This document shows positions 25,835 to 36,924 of a stretch of DNA of 64,000 nucleotides, in pieces. Below the pieces are notes generated by a model. That model was not told the origin of the DNA. It was given only the letters and a program-made list of their open reading frames with translations, and searched no databases. A program made the translations under genes and the position numbers. Source of the stretch: Epiperipatus broadwayi (taxonomy: Eukaryota; Onychophora; Udeonychophora; Euonychophora; Peripatidae); assembly GCA_028023455.1 (NCBI GenBank), contig JAQFVV010006310.1:2728001-2792000 (forward strand), read 5' to 3'. Position 1 is the first letter of the stretch; each line of letters begins with the position of its first letter.

Positions 25835-25835
<1 letters not shown>
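25150..25835 (+). mobile_element. L1/Tx1-like LINE, 3' end fragment
   Basis: At 25160-25245 the plus strand reads CILCNAAEEIQHLFQQC, the C-x2-C ... H-L-F-x2-C zinc motif found after the RT of L1/Tx1-group LINEs. After one stop the frame at 25289-25552 continues with C-terminal-like sequence. The fragment then runs into a 3' tail, AAGATTAATTTAGTGACTG, followed by TTA repeats. It is 5'-truncated, as LINE copies usually are. Related to, but clearly a different copy from, the minus-strand LINE at 26.9-32.1 kb, which has the matching motif with HLFHTC. Confidence 0.7.
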
Positions 25836-25905
<70 letters not shown>

Positions 25906-25952
25906 GATTAATTTAGTGACTGTAAATAATTATTATTATTATTATTATTTAT
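25834..25952. repeat. Long TTA microsatellite with duplicated LINE tail
   Basis: About 22 TTA units to 25905, then a second copy of the tail word AAGATTAATTTAGTGACTG (25905-25923), then about seven more units. A third tail copy with TTA repeats lies at 26727-26765. Confidence 0.85.
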
Positions 25953-26697
25953 AATATTAATAAGCCAATAAGCTGATACACATGCGCTTTGCAGATGTCA
26001 CAATATAAATGAATACTCCCACTTTTTCAAACCCAAGATAAAGTCTTTAAGAAAATATAGAATGAATCCACCTATATTTTCGACCCAACCGTATATGTAT
26101 GGGCATATCTGAAGTGTTTGAAATGAAGAGCGTGAAGTTATTAATTGATCACTTTAAATTACTTTTTCACATACTTTTGCCCATACATATACGGTTGAGT
26201 CAAAAATATAGGTGGATTCATTCTATATTTTCTTAAAGACTTTATCTTGGGTTTGAAAAAGTGGGAGTATTCATTTATATTGTGACATCTGTAAAGCGCA
26301 TGTGTATCAGCTTATTGGCTTATTAATATTATAGATTGTAGAAAACATCACGCTATATAAAAAATAAATGTGTGTTTAATTATAGGAATGACGTATCGTA
26401 AATTCTAGAAAATTTCATTGGCATCATTCATTTACGATGTGAAAAAGTAATTTAAAGTGATCAATTAATAACTTCACGCTCTTCATTTCAAACACTTCAG
26501 ATTTGCCCATACATATATGGTTGGGTCAAAAATATAAGTGGATTCATTCTATATTTTCTTAAAAACTTTATCTTGGGTTTGAAAAAGTGGGAGTATTCAT
26601 TTATATTGTGACATCTGCAAAGCGCATGTGTATCAGCTTATTGGCTTATTAATATTATAGATTATAGAAAACATTGCACTATATAAAAAATAAATGT
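25951..26697. repeat. Three-copy composite, first copy inverted
   Basis: A unit of about 220-260 bp is present in inverted orientation at 25951-26172 and in direct orientation at about 26175-26362 and 26436-26697. The first two form a palindrome with arms of roughly 150 bp around an 80-bp centre. Conserved words are CCCATACATATACGGTTG, GGTGGATTCATTCTATATTT, AAAGTGGGAGTATTCATTTA and AGCGCATGTGTATCAGCTTA. Copies are over 90% alike by eye. No coding content. It sits between two copies of a LINE tail. MITE-like or satellite-like; class unknown. Confidence 0.75.
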
Positions 26698-27999
26698 CTT
26701 GTTTATTATTATTATTATTATTATTAAGATTAAGATTAATTTAGTGACTGTAAATTATTATTATTGTTATGATGATGATGATGTTTCAAATCAAACTATT
26801 GTTCATAAAGAGTTAGAACAAACAGATAGATGTTATTGGTTCAGTTCAAATAAATTGTTAGACAGGTGTCTGATAATGTAAACTGTATTTACCTATGGTT
26901 TTATTTAATTGTCTGAGGGTTTAGTTCATCAGTTTAAAATATATTTTGATTAAATTAAATATATCCTTTGAACTATTCAATACAAAGATATGGTGGTTAA
27001 AAGTTGTTGAAAATGAGATATATAACAAAAAATGGTTCTTGTTACAGCAAACTCATTTGGTTGTTTGAGATTATGGTCTGTCACGGGTTTTTAATAGGGA
27101 CCATGTTGCAGCATATCTAGGTGTGCAATTTTGCCATCTCTGGCCTTCAGTTGTTTGACCTTATTAGAGAAGTAGCTGGATGTCTTTTGATGTTGTTTCC
27201 TAGGCAGAAAGTACATCTGGTGTACCACAAAGTATATAAACAAAAACTTGCTGCACAAGCTGAGCATTTCTATTAGGTTATCAAGTGTGATGTTATTTTA
27301 TCTATATGTGTTAATCATAATTTCTCAGGTATTTGTCAGAGCTGTGCAGGTGTGGAATAGGTGCTGTTGCATTTATTTTTCCTTGTGGCACATGAACAAA
27401 AAGCATCAATTTTGGTCTAAAACCTGCGGTATTTAAGGAAATATGAGGTAGGTAGAGCATGAAGATTTTGCCTTAAGGGAAAGGCAAAAAATTTAGGTTC
27501 CAATGACCATTTTTTAATTGCTGCATCAACTGATTATTGTTCATATTTAGCATTGGTGATTGAGGATCAGTAATTAAGTCTGGGTATAGCATATTATAAA
27601 TATTCCAATAGACCAGATCATAAATGCTTTGGAATTGGTTTATGAGCAAAGACAAATATTCTTGTGAAGGTGGTGGTCACTCGTTGGGTGTTATTTGAAA
27701 AATGCATTTGAGAGCTGGAAAACTTCTTATCAGTGGAGCCAGGAGATTAATACTTCTTTGTTTATGAAAAATTTGAATGTTGTGAAAGACTTAAGTCATT
27801 TCTGATTGATAGAAGACTAAGTCATTTTACAGAGATGGAGACTACTTTTCTTCACAATAATAGCTTGCTACAGATTAAGTAAATGGGTGAAGGATTTAGT
27901 GAAGTTTATGATTAGTGAGTCTTGTAATTACAAGCTAATTGAAAAGGCATACTTTTGCATATAATGAAAGATAGGTTTTGGAGAGAAAACTGGTTATGC

Positions 28000-28815
28000 A
28001 TTCAGCATCATTTTTCAGTTTTTTTCTGTATCTTTTGTCTCATTTCAGAGAATCCTGGGTAGAAAGGAAATCCAAGGAAATTAGTTGGATTACCATGATA
28101 AATTTGTTTATGTATCTTGCCAGTGTAAAGAAACCAAGCTGATGTTTTACTAATGTTGATCTTGAGTTTATATTTGAAGGTATATTTATTGAATATTTTT
28201 TCAGAGTAGGTAGTTGTTTTTGGGAGTAAGATAAACAGTAAGGTCATCCATGTTTGAAATATATGGTATATATAATCCAGTGTGTGGAATTTGAATTCTT
28301 TGTAATTTTTGTTGTGCCTTGTTTATGAGAGAGTAAATGTAGAACATGAATAATAAAGAACTGACTGGAGATTCTTGAGATACAGATTGGTGAGGAGAGA
28401 ATCAAGGTGGTGTTCTACCATTTAATTGTAATATGGATTTCATGACTAAGGAGTAGGTTGGTTAGTAGGTATAAGAGAGAATGAGGTATTTTGGTGTCTG
28501 CAAGTGTCTCTATATTAAAATTTCAATAGGAATCAAGTCAAAAGCAGTCTCAATGTCAATTTGAACAGTCATTGGAGCATATTTTTTTTGCTCTTGAACT
28601 GAATTTGCAATGGGTTTGAAAATGAGGGCAGCTTGACCTCCTGAGGAACCTTTTTTTTTTCATGTTGCATTGGTGATAATAGAGGGAGGAGATATGGTTC
28701 AATTTTATCGTTTAGAACCTTTTCCAGGATTTTAATGCCAAGGGGTCTTATTGGGATTGGTCGCAGATTAAGTAGATTAAATATTGAAGCTTGCTTTTTG
28801 TTGAATGGAACTAAA
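28000..28815 (-). pseudogene. LINE reverse transcriptase remnant
   Basis: From high to low coordinates: NLRPIPIRPLGIKILEKVL near 28700-28770 (L-R-P-I block), QIDIETAFDLIP near 28533-28566 (motif A), ESPVSSLLFMFYIYSLINKA near 28310-28370 (motif B, P-x-S-x-L-L-F), and ISNMDDLTVYL near 28225-28260 (motif C, x-M-D-D). LKINISKTSAW near 28150-28175 is the N-x-x-K-T block. Catalytic aspartates are kept, but the frame is broken after motif A and between C and the downstream part. Confidence 0.85.
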
Positions 28816-28921
28816 GAGATTGGATATAGATCTTTTATGCTATATAATTTGTGATAGATAATTTGCTAGTGATTGGATATAGATCTTTTATGCTATACAA
28901 TTTGTGATAGATAATTTGCTA
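28816..28921. repeat. 53-bp tandem duplication inside the LINE
   Basis: GATTGGATATAGATCTTTTA and the following AATTTGTGATAGATAATTTG occur twice in a row with one substitution. It shifts the RT reading frame upstream of the N-L-R-P-I block. Confidence 0.85.
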
Positions 28922-29296
28922 AATCACATAGAGATGTGAAATACAAATTTAGGGATTCCATGTGACCCTGGATGACAAGAGTGAAATTATGGTTAGTTTC
29001 ATTAAGAAATGAGTAGCATGGAATGGTTTATCAAATTCTGGTTGGCCAAAAATATCTTCAGGTGTTGTGAAGGCACAATGTGACTGCAGCTTTTGTTTAA
29101 TATTTGTATATTGGCTCTAATATGCTTTGTTTAGCTTTGGTGACACCCATGATTTCAAGTGCTTGTGGATATCTGACAGTGGAAGGATATCCCAGAGCCA
29201 ATCTAATGTACCCTCATGTTCAGGTGTGTTGTTTTGTTAAACAGATTTTTTTCTTTTTTGTTGCAAACATTATATACTTGTATAAGCCTTTGTAAA

Positions 29297-29488
29297 TAAT
29301 ATTGAATTTCAAAAATCTTACACACTTTCACTTTTCAGCAAAAAAACTTTTTATTATTGGTTACAGTTTCGACTGTACCATGCAGTCTTCATCAGATCTA
29401 CAAAATTTGAACACACATAAAAATACAACCATTAAAAGTTTTTTTGCTGAAAAGTGAAAGCGTGTAAGAATTTTGAAATTCAATATTA
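29297..29488 (-). mobile_element. Hairpin element nested in LINE ORF2, with hammerhead-like core
   Basis: Arms 29297-29351 and 29434-29488 pair over about 55 bp with a few mismatches; loop about 82 bp. It interrupts the LINE between endonuclease and RT, so it is younger than the LINE. On the minus strand the loop holds CTGATGA (29395-29389), one A, the 5-bp stem GACTG/CAGTC around 7 nt, then GAAA (29370-29367). This arrangement resembles the hammerhead cores described in Penelope-like elements, though with one extra unpaired A. No flanking duplication was seen. Confidence 0.6.
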
Positions 29489-29801
29489 CATATGAAGACA
29501 GCAAAAACAGAGGAGGAAGAAAAGAATCTATAAGGACTATATAAGTCTTTGTGTAAGTCTTTATATTATGGTACAGATTTACACATGGTGATTTTTTTAT
29601 GTAACTCCTCAACCAAATTAGGAGTCTTGAGGGTGGTGGAGTGGTTCTAGTAATATGATTTATATTGAATGACAAAATGTTGATAAAGGAAATGTACCAT
29701 TGAACATGATCAAGTTGCACAGCGCTAAGTTTAAATAGCAAATGTATGTTTCAGAATACAAAAATTCAGAAGTGTGTGCGGGAAGAATTATTCTTATTGT
29801 T

Positions 29802-30485
29802 TTATGAAGTTGATATTTGCATTGTACTTAGATTGAGTTCAAACATTTGACTAGAGTGATCAGAAAAATATGAGGGATTAAGTGTTAACTTAATTAAATG
29901 ATAAAGTATGAATGAATAAAAGTGCAGATCAATAAGTGAAGTGTAATGATGGTTATAGAATGAGATGGAGTTGGGTGGTAAAAAATCTTCAGCATTCATT
30001 AGGGTATTGCAGGTTGATGTAGCCACTTTGAAACAAAATTGTGACAACTCATGTTAAAGTTGCCCAGTAAAACAACTGGGTAAGAGGTTGATGATTGTAG
30101 TGAGTTGATGGTAAGCAGTAATCTTGAGATGACAACTGGTCCATGAGCTATGTAAACAAAAATTATGTTGAGTGCAACAATACGGTGGTGAAAAGTGACT
30201 ATAAGTAGGTTTGAATTGATATGTATGATTTTAAAGAATGAAAATTAGCAGGTTCTTAAGATGACCAGCCCAGTATCTCCTGAAAGTGATGATGAATCCA
30301 CAGAACAAGTGCAAAAGTCTTGGGTCCTTAGATAAGTTGTGGGATCAATCTGAAAACCACTATATTTTTGTTTCCAGAAGACCCAGGATGTGTGGCTGTG
30401 TAAATTGAATCCATTTACTTAGCTGAAGGTTTTTTTGAATTGAATTTAAACCTCGAACATTGAACACTCCCATCTTTATTTTCAT
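29802..30485 (-). pseudogene. LINE endonuclease (EEP fold) remnant
   Basis: Minus-strand FNVRGLNSIQKNLQLSKWIQ near 30420-30475 and the later LGLLETKI are the N-terminal motif (N-V-R-G-L-N ... E-T-K). VVLLGNFNMS at 30050-30080 matches the G-D-F-N motif, and SDHSSQMFELN at 29838-29870 matches the terminal S-D-H catalytic motif. Frames change between them, so the protein is broken. Confidence 0.8.
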
Positions 30486-30613
30486 GTTGAATGTAAATGA
30501 ATAGAAAAAATAGAGAGTATATGTTTTGGGAATCAGCTGTTTATATTGAGTGAATTGAGATTTCCATTTGTTGCCTTGTTTATAAGGTTTTGAGAAAGTA
30601 TTGTATGAACATA

Positions 30614-30650
30614 AATGGCTAGCTAATGAACATAAATGGCTAGCTAATAC
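30614..30650. repeat. 21-bp tandem duplication
   Basis: GAACATAAATGGCTAGCTAA is repeated head to tail inside the LINE between ORF1 and ORF2. Confidence 0.85.
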
Positions 30651-30961
30651 TCAAAATTAAAGTTTTCAGTGCTGCCATCAAGGCATCAAAATATTTAAGA
30701 GATGTTTTGCTTGCATTATTTTTTTAAACAGGGATGGTTTGATATCTGTTGGTATTCTAGTGTATATATGTTTTTCTTCAGTGTTTGTTTTTGATTCATT
30801 GCTTGAGTTTGGGGTTTTGGTAAGTGAACAATGAATATTTTTGGTCTTAGTTAGAGCTTCCTCTTATTGTTGAGTGTCTGTTAAGTGGGGGCTACATGAT
30901 TCTAGGTTATAAATGCTGTTATTAGTAGAGCATGTTAGATTAATTTCAGCATCAAGTGTTT

Positions 30962-32081
30962 TTATTTTTTATTACCATGATATTTTTGTGGTTGCCCAGG
31001 TTTTCTTTTGGAAGTGTAATCTGTGTCACAGGTTTCAACTATTGATAATGATGGTGTCAGTGTATCCATGATATCTATACTTGTATTGTTTATTATAAGT
31101 GAAAATTCGTTAGTATTGTCATTGTGAATTATTGACTGTGGTACCTTAATTATATGAGTTGAAACTAATTGTTTCAATGGATTGGCTGATGAGGTGAGAG
31201 TTTGATTATCATCATTCTGAGCAGTTGTGTTGCTGATGTTAATGGGTATGTTGAAGGTTTGATTTGTCTGTTTAATCAAGAGGTCAATTGGTGAAGCATC
31301 TTTATTTGAAGGAGAATTTGTGTTGTGTATTAGGTGTTTTGTCAATATTGTCTTAGTTTTGATTATGATTGCATCTAGGTGTATGGTTACCCACCTGATT
31401 ACACTATAAGCATTGAGTGGTTGTGCAGTTGATTGCTAGATGATCATGCTGGTGACAGGAGAAACATTGTGGCTTTAATTTTCTTATGAATAGGCAAAGT
31501 GTTGCCTCTTGGTCTGTAATCTGAGTAGGTATAGTGGTTTGATCAATGTTTTGTTAGCTTCACTTTAAACTCATCGCTATTTCTGTATATTGGAACTGGG
31601 ATGTCCTTTACATAAATTGATTGCAATGAGACAACCCTCCTGAAAGGCTCCATTAATTTTTTGAAAATCGTGTGTGGAATAGCCTAGGTATGTATTTTTC
31701 ATATACAACAATTAGAGCAAAATGGCCCAGTGTTTTGATCTTCATTGTAAATCTATTTTTCTGGTTTTGATCATGGAAATCTATGATCAGATATCTTTGA
31801 TTGAAATAATCAGCTAACTGTAGAATACTGTACCATAGATTGTGCAAAGTGAGTGCTTCATATAGTAAAGCTATTGGAAATTTATATAAAGAACAATGAA
31901 TCTCTGCAACTGATAGAACTATTGAACAATCTGTGAAAAAACAGCAGAATATGTTAAATAGTCCATTAGTAATAGTGTTGTGGAACGTCTCAGAAATGCT
32001 ATCTAGCATATGAACAGTCCATATTACAGAAGGGGGGGGGGGTTGTTCACCATTTTGATTTTGTAAATCTAAATTTTTCAA
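30962..32081 (-). pseudogene. LINE ORF1 remnant with CCHC zinc knuckle
   Basis: Open frame from M at 32081 to 31653 (142 residues) is followed, after breaks, by CFSCHQHDHLAINC at about 31430-31470, a perfect C-x2-C-x4-H-x4-C knuckle, and a second, damaged knuckle with N in place of H. A final frame at 31345-30962 (127 residues) is rich in N, T and S and ends in a basic KRKPGQPQKYHGNKK tail. Nucleic-acid-binding ORF1 proteins of Tx1-group LINEs have this layout. The G-run at 32031-32042 lies in the 5' part and may be a sequencing-error site. Confidence 0.7.
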
Positions 32082-32522
32082 TATCGCTGGTTGAAGATTT
32101 TCTGAATCTTTGGAAAGAGAGATTAAAATTTATGTTTGTAAGTAGTGCTGAGGTTCCAAAGTTTTTTTTTGCAATATCAGCAAATGGTTTTTTTTATTAA
32201 CTAAAGTAACATTATTTCTTAGGTTTTTTTTTTCACTGATGTTATGTGAAACTGAAGGCATGGCAGCCATTCAAGTTATCTTTAAGACGCTGTGAACTAA
32301 ATGGGTTTTTTTTTCCCTTCACAGATACACACACGAATATTTGCAAACTTTTACAATATATATAAATTTTGTACTTGTTTTTTTTTTTTTTTTTAAATAA
32401 TTTAAAATTCCTTTTATGATGGAGTTGCAAATAATAATATTAAAAATAACAGGAAACTTTTAGCATATTTGCAGCCATGTGTCTAGCCAGGTCATCATCA
32501 TCATCATTATTATTATTGTTAT

Positions 32523-32685
32523 TATTATTATTTCCTTTATGGTCACTAATTAATTCTTTATACCTTTTTACATCTTTGCAGTAACACCACTTTTTCCCAC
32601 TGAAATTATTATTATTTCCTTTATGGTCACTAATTAATTCTTTACACCTTTTTACATCTTTGCAGTAACACCACTTTTTCCCACT
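32523..32685. repeat. Tandem duplication, period 83 bp
   Basis: Copies 32523-32601 and 32606-32685 (TTTCCTTTATGGTCACTAAT ... GTAACACCACTTTTTCCCAC) differ at about one base. Preceded by an ATC/ATT microsatellite. Confidence 0.85.
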
Positions 32686-32689
32686 TGAG

Positions 32690-33675
32690 AGTAAATGTTA
32701 TTTTTCTAAAATATTATATAATTTAATATTCTATATCATTATTTCTGAAAGGATTATTTATTATAATATATATATAGACAAGGTTGTGTATATATATATG
32801 TGTGTGTGTGAATATGCTTTACAAAATATATGATGTTTTAAAAAATAAACTTTTCCAACTTTTAGTTGAACTTAATGCATTTTTGGTGAAACATTATAAT
32901 CATAGCTATTTTTACTATATTTGGAGACAGCTATGTAAGTACATTATTAATATGCAAAACACTCTGGTTTCCAATAGTTTAAAAGTTAGATGCTGTTTGA
33001 TCATTTATTAATGATGTTTTGTGATTCATGATAAACTATGACTCATTTTATTTCAAACATTTTGGATATTAATATAGTTACCTCCAGATTTAATAAAAAT
33101 AGCTTTGATTATAAAGCTTTGCACTGAAAATGTATTAAGCTCAACACTGGAAACTTTGGTTTATTTTTTAAACAATCATGTACTTCTTATAGCATATTCA
33201 CATATATGCATGACTTTGTTACATATGATTTAATGGAATTTGATATAAATGCTGCACACACATATATGTAGTTGCATAAAGAATTATTCAAACATGGTTA
33301 TTTAATTCTACAATGGTAAAGGAAAACTGTGGACACAATGACTATAGAAATGTGCCACATTCTTCATCATTGGTAAAATCCATGTCATATTACAATTATA
33401 TTTTTATTTTTGCAGCCACTGCATCGATACTTGTTTGACTTATTTAGATTAACTTAAGCTCTTTACCTCCTAGCTCATATTTAATAGTTAGAAATTTATT
33501 GGCCCACTAATATTGGAATGTTAGCCAGACTGGCTATGTCCATTTGCCTTGAAAGAACAGTTTAAAGTATTCTTATGTCAAAAACATTGCAAGTTTCACC
33601 TAGTTGAACATGGTAGTTAGCTGGGCTAACTATACGTATAAATTTTATAGTGAAATAGCTATTGTACATAAGATT
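32690..33675. other. AT-rich spacer
   Basis: TG and TA microsatellite patch at 32768-32812. A 75-residue frame at 32784-33011 is not recognised. Confidence 0.5.
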
Positions 33676-33677
33676 GT

Positions 33678-33898
33678 AGTAATTACTTGGGAGCTCATAA
33701 AAAATCGGAGCCCAGAAATGTCAGAGCTGGACCATGATCTATGAACTTCATGCTTCAGAATCAACTACTCTACCACCACATCAAACCATATAGAGCAAAT
33801 AATGAAATGGTTTGTTGCTCAGGAGTTTATAAGAAGTTCTAACACCAATAGACTAATAAACCTTGAAGCTCCTGAGTCTGCCATTCTATTCTTGGATC
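33678..33898 (-). mobile_element. tRNA-related SINE, family S1, two copies in tandem
   Basis: Copy 3 at 33678-33799 and copy 4 at about 33800-33898, head to tail. Each has the terminal TTGGGAGCTCATAA or TTGCTCAGGAGTTTATAA motif on the left, and the first has CTCTACCACCACATCAAACC at the right; copy 4 loses the tRNA-like end. Confidence 0.65.
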
Positions 33899-33899
33899 A

Positions 33900-35555
33900 A
33901 TTTACATAAAGCATAAGGTTGTAGTTAAAGAATTTTAGAGTATTAGGCAATCCTATTACCACTATTATAGACATAATTTTTTATGAGAATTTTATATATT
34001 GATCTCTTTTATAATAATATAAATAAATGTAAAGATTGCTAGGTGATCATATTTGTTTGTTTACTTATTTTTTGTAACTAACATTATTTTTTGAGTATGC
34101 TAATATATTTACTTCCTGCTTCTACATAATTGTGAGTGTGTATTTGTTCTCTTAGTTGAATAAATTTTGAAAAAGTTTTTTTTTAAAAAACAAAAAACGA
34201 TTCTAATATCTGACAACTTAACTGAATTCATATATAAGTTAAAAGTTTTGGTTTAGCCAAAACATCAATTACTTTTTTAAAGTTAAATATAATATCTTCA
34301 GCAAAAAGCTATTTTTTATATATATTCTTTTAATCTTCACTTCATAAGTCTTTTGCTTAGACATATTGCTTATGTGTGTGTCAAAATGTATTTATTAACT
34401 TTGAAAATTCTTCTTCACTGCCTTGAAAGTTGGCCAAGTTTGCTTTTTTAAAGATGAATTCTGTTGACCTAGTAAAATAATTTATTGGTGCAGATCATTT
34501 TTGGCACTTCTGTGTAGGTAAATACAAACACACATGTCTAAGTCTTTCATGACTATTCGGATACGTGAATTAGCATGAGATAGATTGATAGAGTTTTTTG
34601 TATAAAATAAATTAATAGATTGACTGGTGAATGAGTAGAAAACCATATATATAAATTAATCAATATATAGATTAAAAGTTGAATGACTAGATGTTCATTA
34701 TTTATATCAATTCTATACTTAGACTGATCGGTAACTATAAAAAAAATTTTTTTAAAAAATTTTATTGATAAATTACGCATGTATATTATCTTAGGAATTA
34801 TATGTGCCTGTATTAAATGAAATGTTTTTATGGACTATTTAAAATATAAATAAGAAAATAAATGGGTAATGTTGCATAATAATTAGAGAAAAAATGTCGA
34901 GCAATGGTGTTATTGGCAACCACGAATTAAAATTGATTAGATTCAGATGAACCATATACTGTGGCATTTTTTTTTACTTGATTTTAAATTATGAACTTTA
35001 TTTTTGTAAATGTATTTACTGTTTTTCTATATTTGTAAAGAAGAACTTTAGACACACCTATTAATGCTTCTACGTTTAATAATGCCCATGACTTGGAGCT
35101 TGAATCTGGATCAGGTGAAGTTTGGAATTTTTTTTAGACTACAGACATGACTTTTTTTTTAAAGTAGACAACCTATAACTAATACAGCTACATTCTAGGA
35201 TTAGAGAGTAAAAGGTAGAGATGTGTCTAACATAGCAAGCTATGCATGTACAAATGGGTGTATTTGTTCGATAAAAAAACAAGAAGAATATTGGGCAGAG
35301 AGAAAAAATAAAAAGAAAGATTAAAGAAACTGCACATGATAGTGTAAGTAATTCTGTAAGTCATCTAAAGTGATAATCCTTTAATGTTAGAAAATATTCA
35401 TTGTCTTTACTTTTAAAAAGAAATGGAGAAATCAGGAAGACCTTCATAGATAAGTATTATAAAACTTCTATTGATTGTTGTCTTTTAAAAGAATTGATTA
35501 AAGCATTACTTTAAATTCAGTATTTCATGAATATAAATAATAACAGTTATCCCTT
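33900..35555. other. AT-rich spacer
   Basis: 35045-35120 has a weak B-box-like GAGCTTGAATCTGGATC with no clear A-box. Nothing else recognised. Confidence 0.45.
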
Positions 35556-35559
35556 CACT

Positions 35560-36535
35560 AATGTCTGATCTATCATCAACGTTTATTAATATTTTTAAAA
35601 TGGTCAACAAAGTTCAGCTTAAATTCATTGCAGTATTTTTGATGATTAGAGATATCAACTATAATATTATCTTTTTAATATCTTTGCATTATTCATATCT
35701 TATATTTCACTAATTGATATCATTAGCTGTGTTGAATCTATTATGCACATTACAGTCTTGGAATACATATTTTATATTATTCATCAGATAATTTGATTAT
35801 TATATTTCTATTGTATGCTTCCCTATTCATTGGAATTTTTATTATGCAGATTTTCTTTATTTACAAATTCTACAAGTCTTTGTCTTCATTTATTTTTGTC
35901 TCCATATGAATATATCCATAGCTCTTTCAGTTTTCCAATTTTTGCATTTAAAATCTTTCATGATAAAAAAAAAAAAATACTGTTTGCTCTTTTTGTGGCA
36001 CAAACTTGAATTATTTGCATTTGATCTTTTTTATATGGTTGAATTATTTCTCTACATTGATGGGTGTATTATTAATTGTCACAGTATTTTCCTTTCATCA
36101 TTTTTATTTATTTATATAGTATCTGATTCTTCTTGTGTATCCGGTATTAGTGCTATCCATTTTTCAAATTAATTATTTCTTCATTTTTTTCTTTTCAAAT
36201 TCTGATTATATCCTATTTAATATTAGACAGTTTTTTCTCCCCTAATTCATGGAATTTTCCTGTACAATTGTAATAGTTTAGTTAAAAGTCACAATTGAAT
36301 AGTAGCTAGGTCTAAAATCTGATAATTCACAATTGAATAGTAGCTAGGTCTAAAATCTGATAATTCTCAGCCCAACCTACTACTGTTTGTCTGGTAAATT
36401 TACAGCCTTCATGATATAAGGGCCATAATTTATTTTCATTTGGCATATAAAAGAGAATGAATAGTGCTCACATTCATGCCATATTTAAGAAATCTCCAGA
36501 TGTCTCAGTTATGAGATATCCTTCTGGCTGACTAA
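35560..36535 (-). mobile_element. RTE-like LINE fragment, copy C (5' part)
   Basis: Nucleotide similarity, in order, to 18120-19060 of copy B: the CATATCTTA...TTTCACTAATT and GTGTTGAATCTATTA block at 35690-35750, the TTTTTGCATTTAAAATCTTTCATGA endonuclease block (DFNA region) at 35935-35965, and the GGGCCATAATTTATTTTCAT block at 36420. Same orientation as copies A and B. Only the endonuclease side is present. Confidence 0.6.
36290..36365. repeat. Exact 38-bp tandem duplication
   Basis: CACAATTGAATAGTAGCTAG and following bases appear twice without differences, inside RTE-like copy C. Confidence 0.95.
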
Positions 36536-36540
36536 AAAAA

Positions 36541-36920
36541 GAGTGGTTTATTATTTGAGATGTTCATAAGAAGTTTGAGCACCAGAAGTTACTAGATTAC
36601 AATTTATTGATATTAAGATTCAATTTGTACAACTCTATCAATGCACCAAACCATGAAGAGTAAAAAATAATCAAGTAGTTTATTACTTGGGAGTTCATAA
36701 GATGTCAGAGTACCATAAATAACAGATTGTGATTCATATATTTTGAACTCCTGGGACTTTCACTCTTCCACTGCACCAAACCACACAAGGCATAAGTAAG
36801 CAATTAGTTTATTGCTTGGCATTTCTTAGGAATTTTGAGCATTAGAAATGGCAGATTGGGTTGTAATCCAATAACATTGATTTACAGTTTGCCATTCATT
36901 TACCGTAACAAACTACGGAG
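36541..36920 (-). mobile_element. tRNA-related SINE, family S1, three copies in tandem
   Basis: Copies 5-7 at about 36541-36662, 36663-36793 and 36794-36920, all in one orientation, spaced 122-131 bp. Each shows the TTTATT...GAGTTCATAAG-type left end; the first two show ATGCACCAAACCAT or CTGCACCAAACCAC at the right. They differ from each other enough that the array is not recent. Confidence 0.7.
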
Positions 36921-36924
36921 GGTA

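Larger units (their letters stand above)
26890..32110 (-). mobile_element. L1/Tx1-like LINE, near full-length but decayed
   Basis: Minus-strand order: ORF1 start near 32081, zinc knuckles at 31395-31470, ORF1 end near 30962, endonuclease start near 30480, endonuclease end near 29820, RT motifs at 28810 down to 28000, C-terminal zinc motif with HLFHTC near 27340. About 5.2 kb including a nested hairpin at 29297-29488. Two ORFs, an ORF1 with CCHC knuckles and an endonuclease-RT ORF2 are typical of the Tx1/L1 group. Multiple frameshifts make it inactive. Exact ends were not found. Confidence 0.8.

Noticed and set aside
25834-25952. TTA array considered as a CRISPR or telomere-like repeat
   Set aside because: Plain trinucleotide microsatellite at a LINE tail; no spacers and not a telomeric motif.
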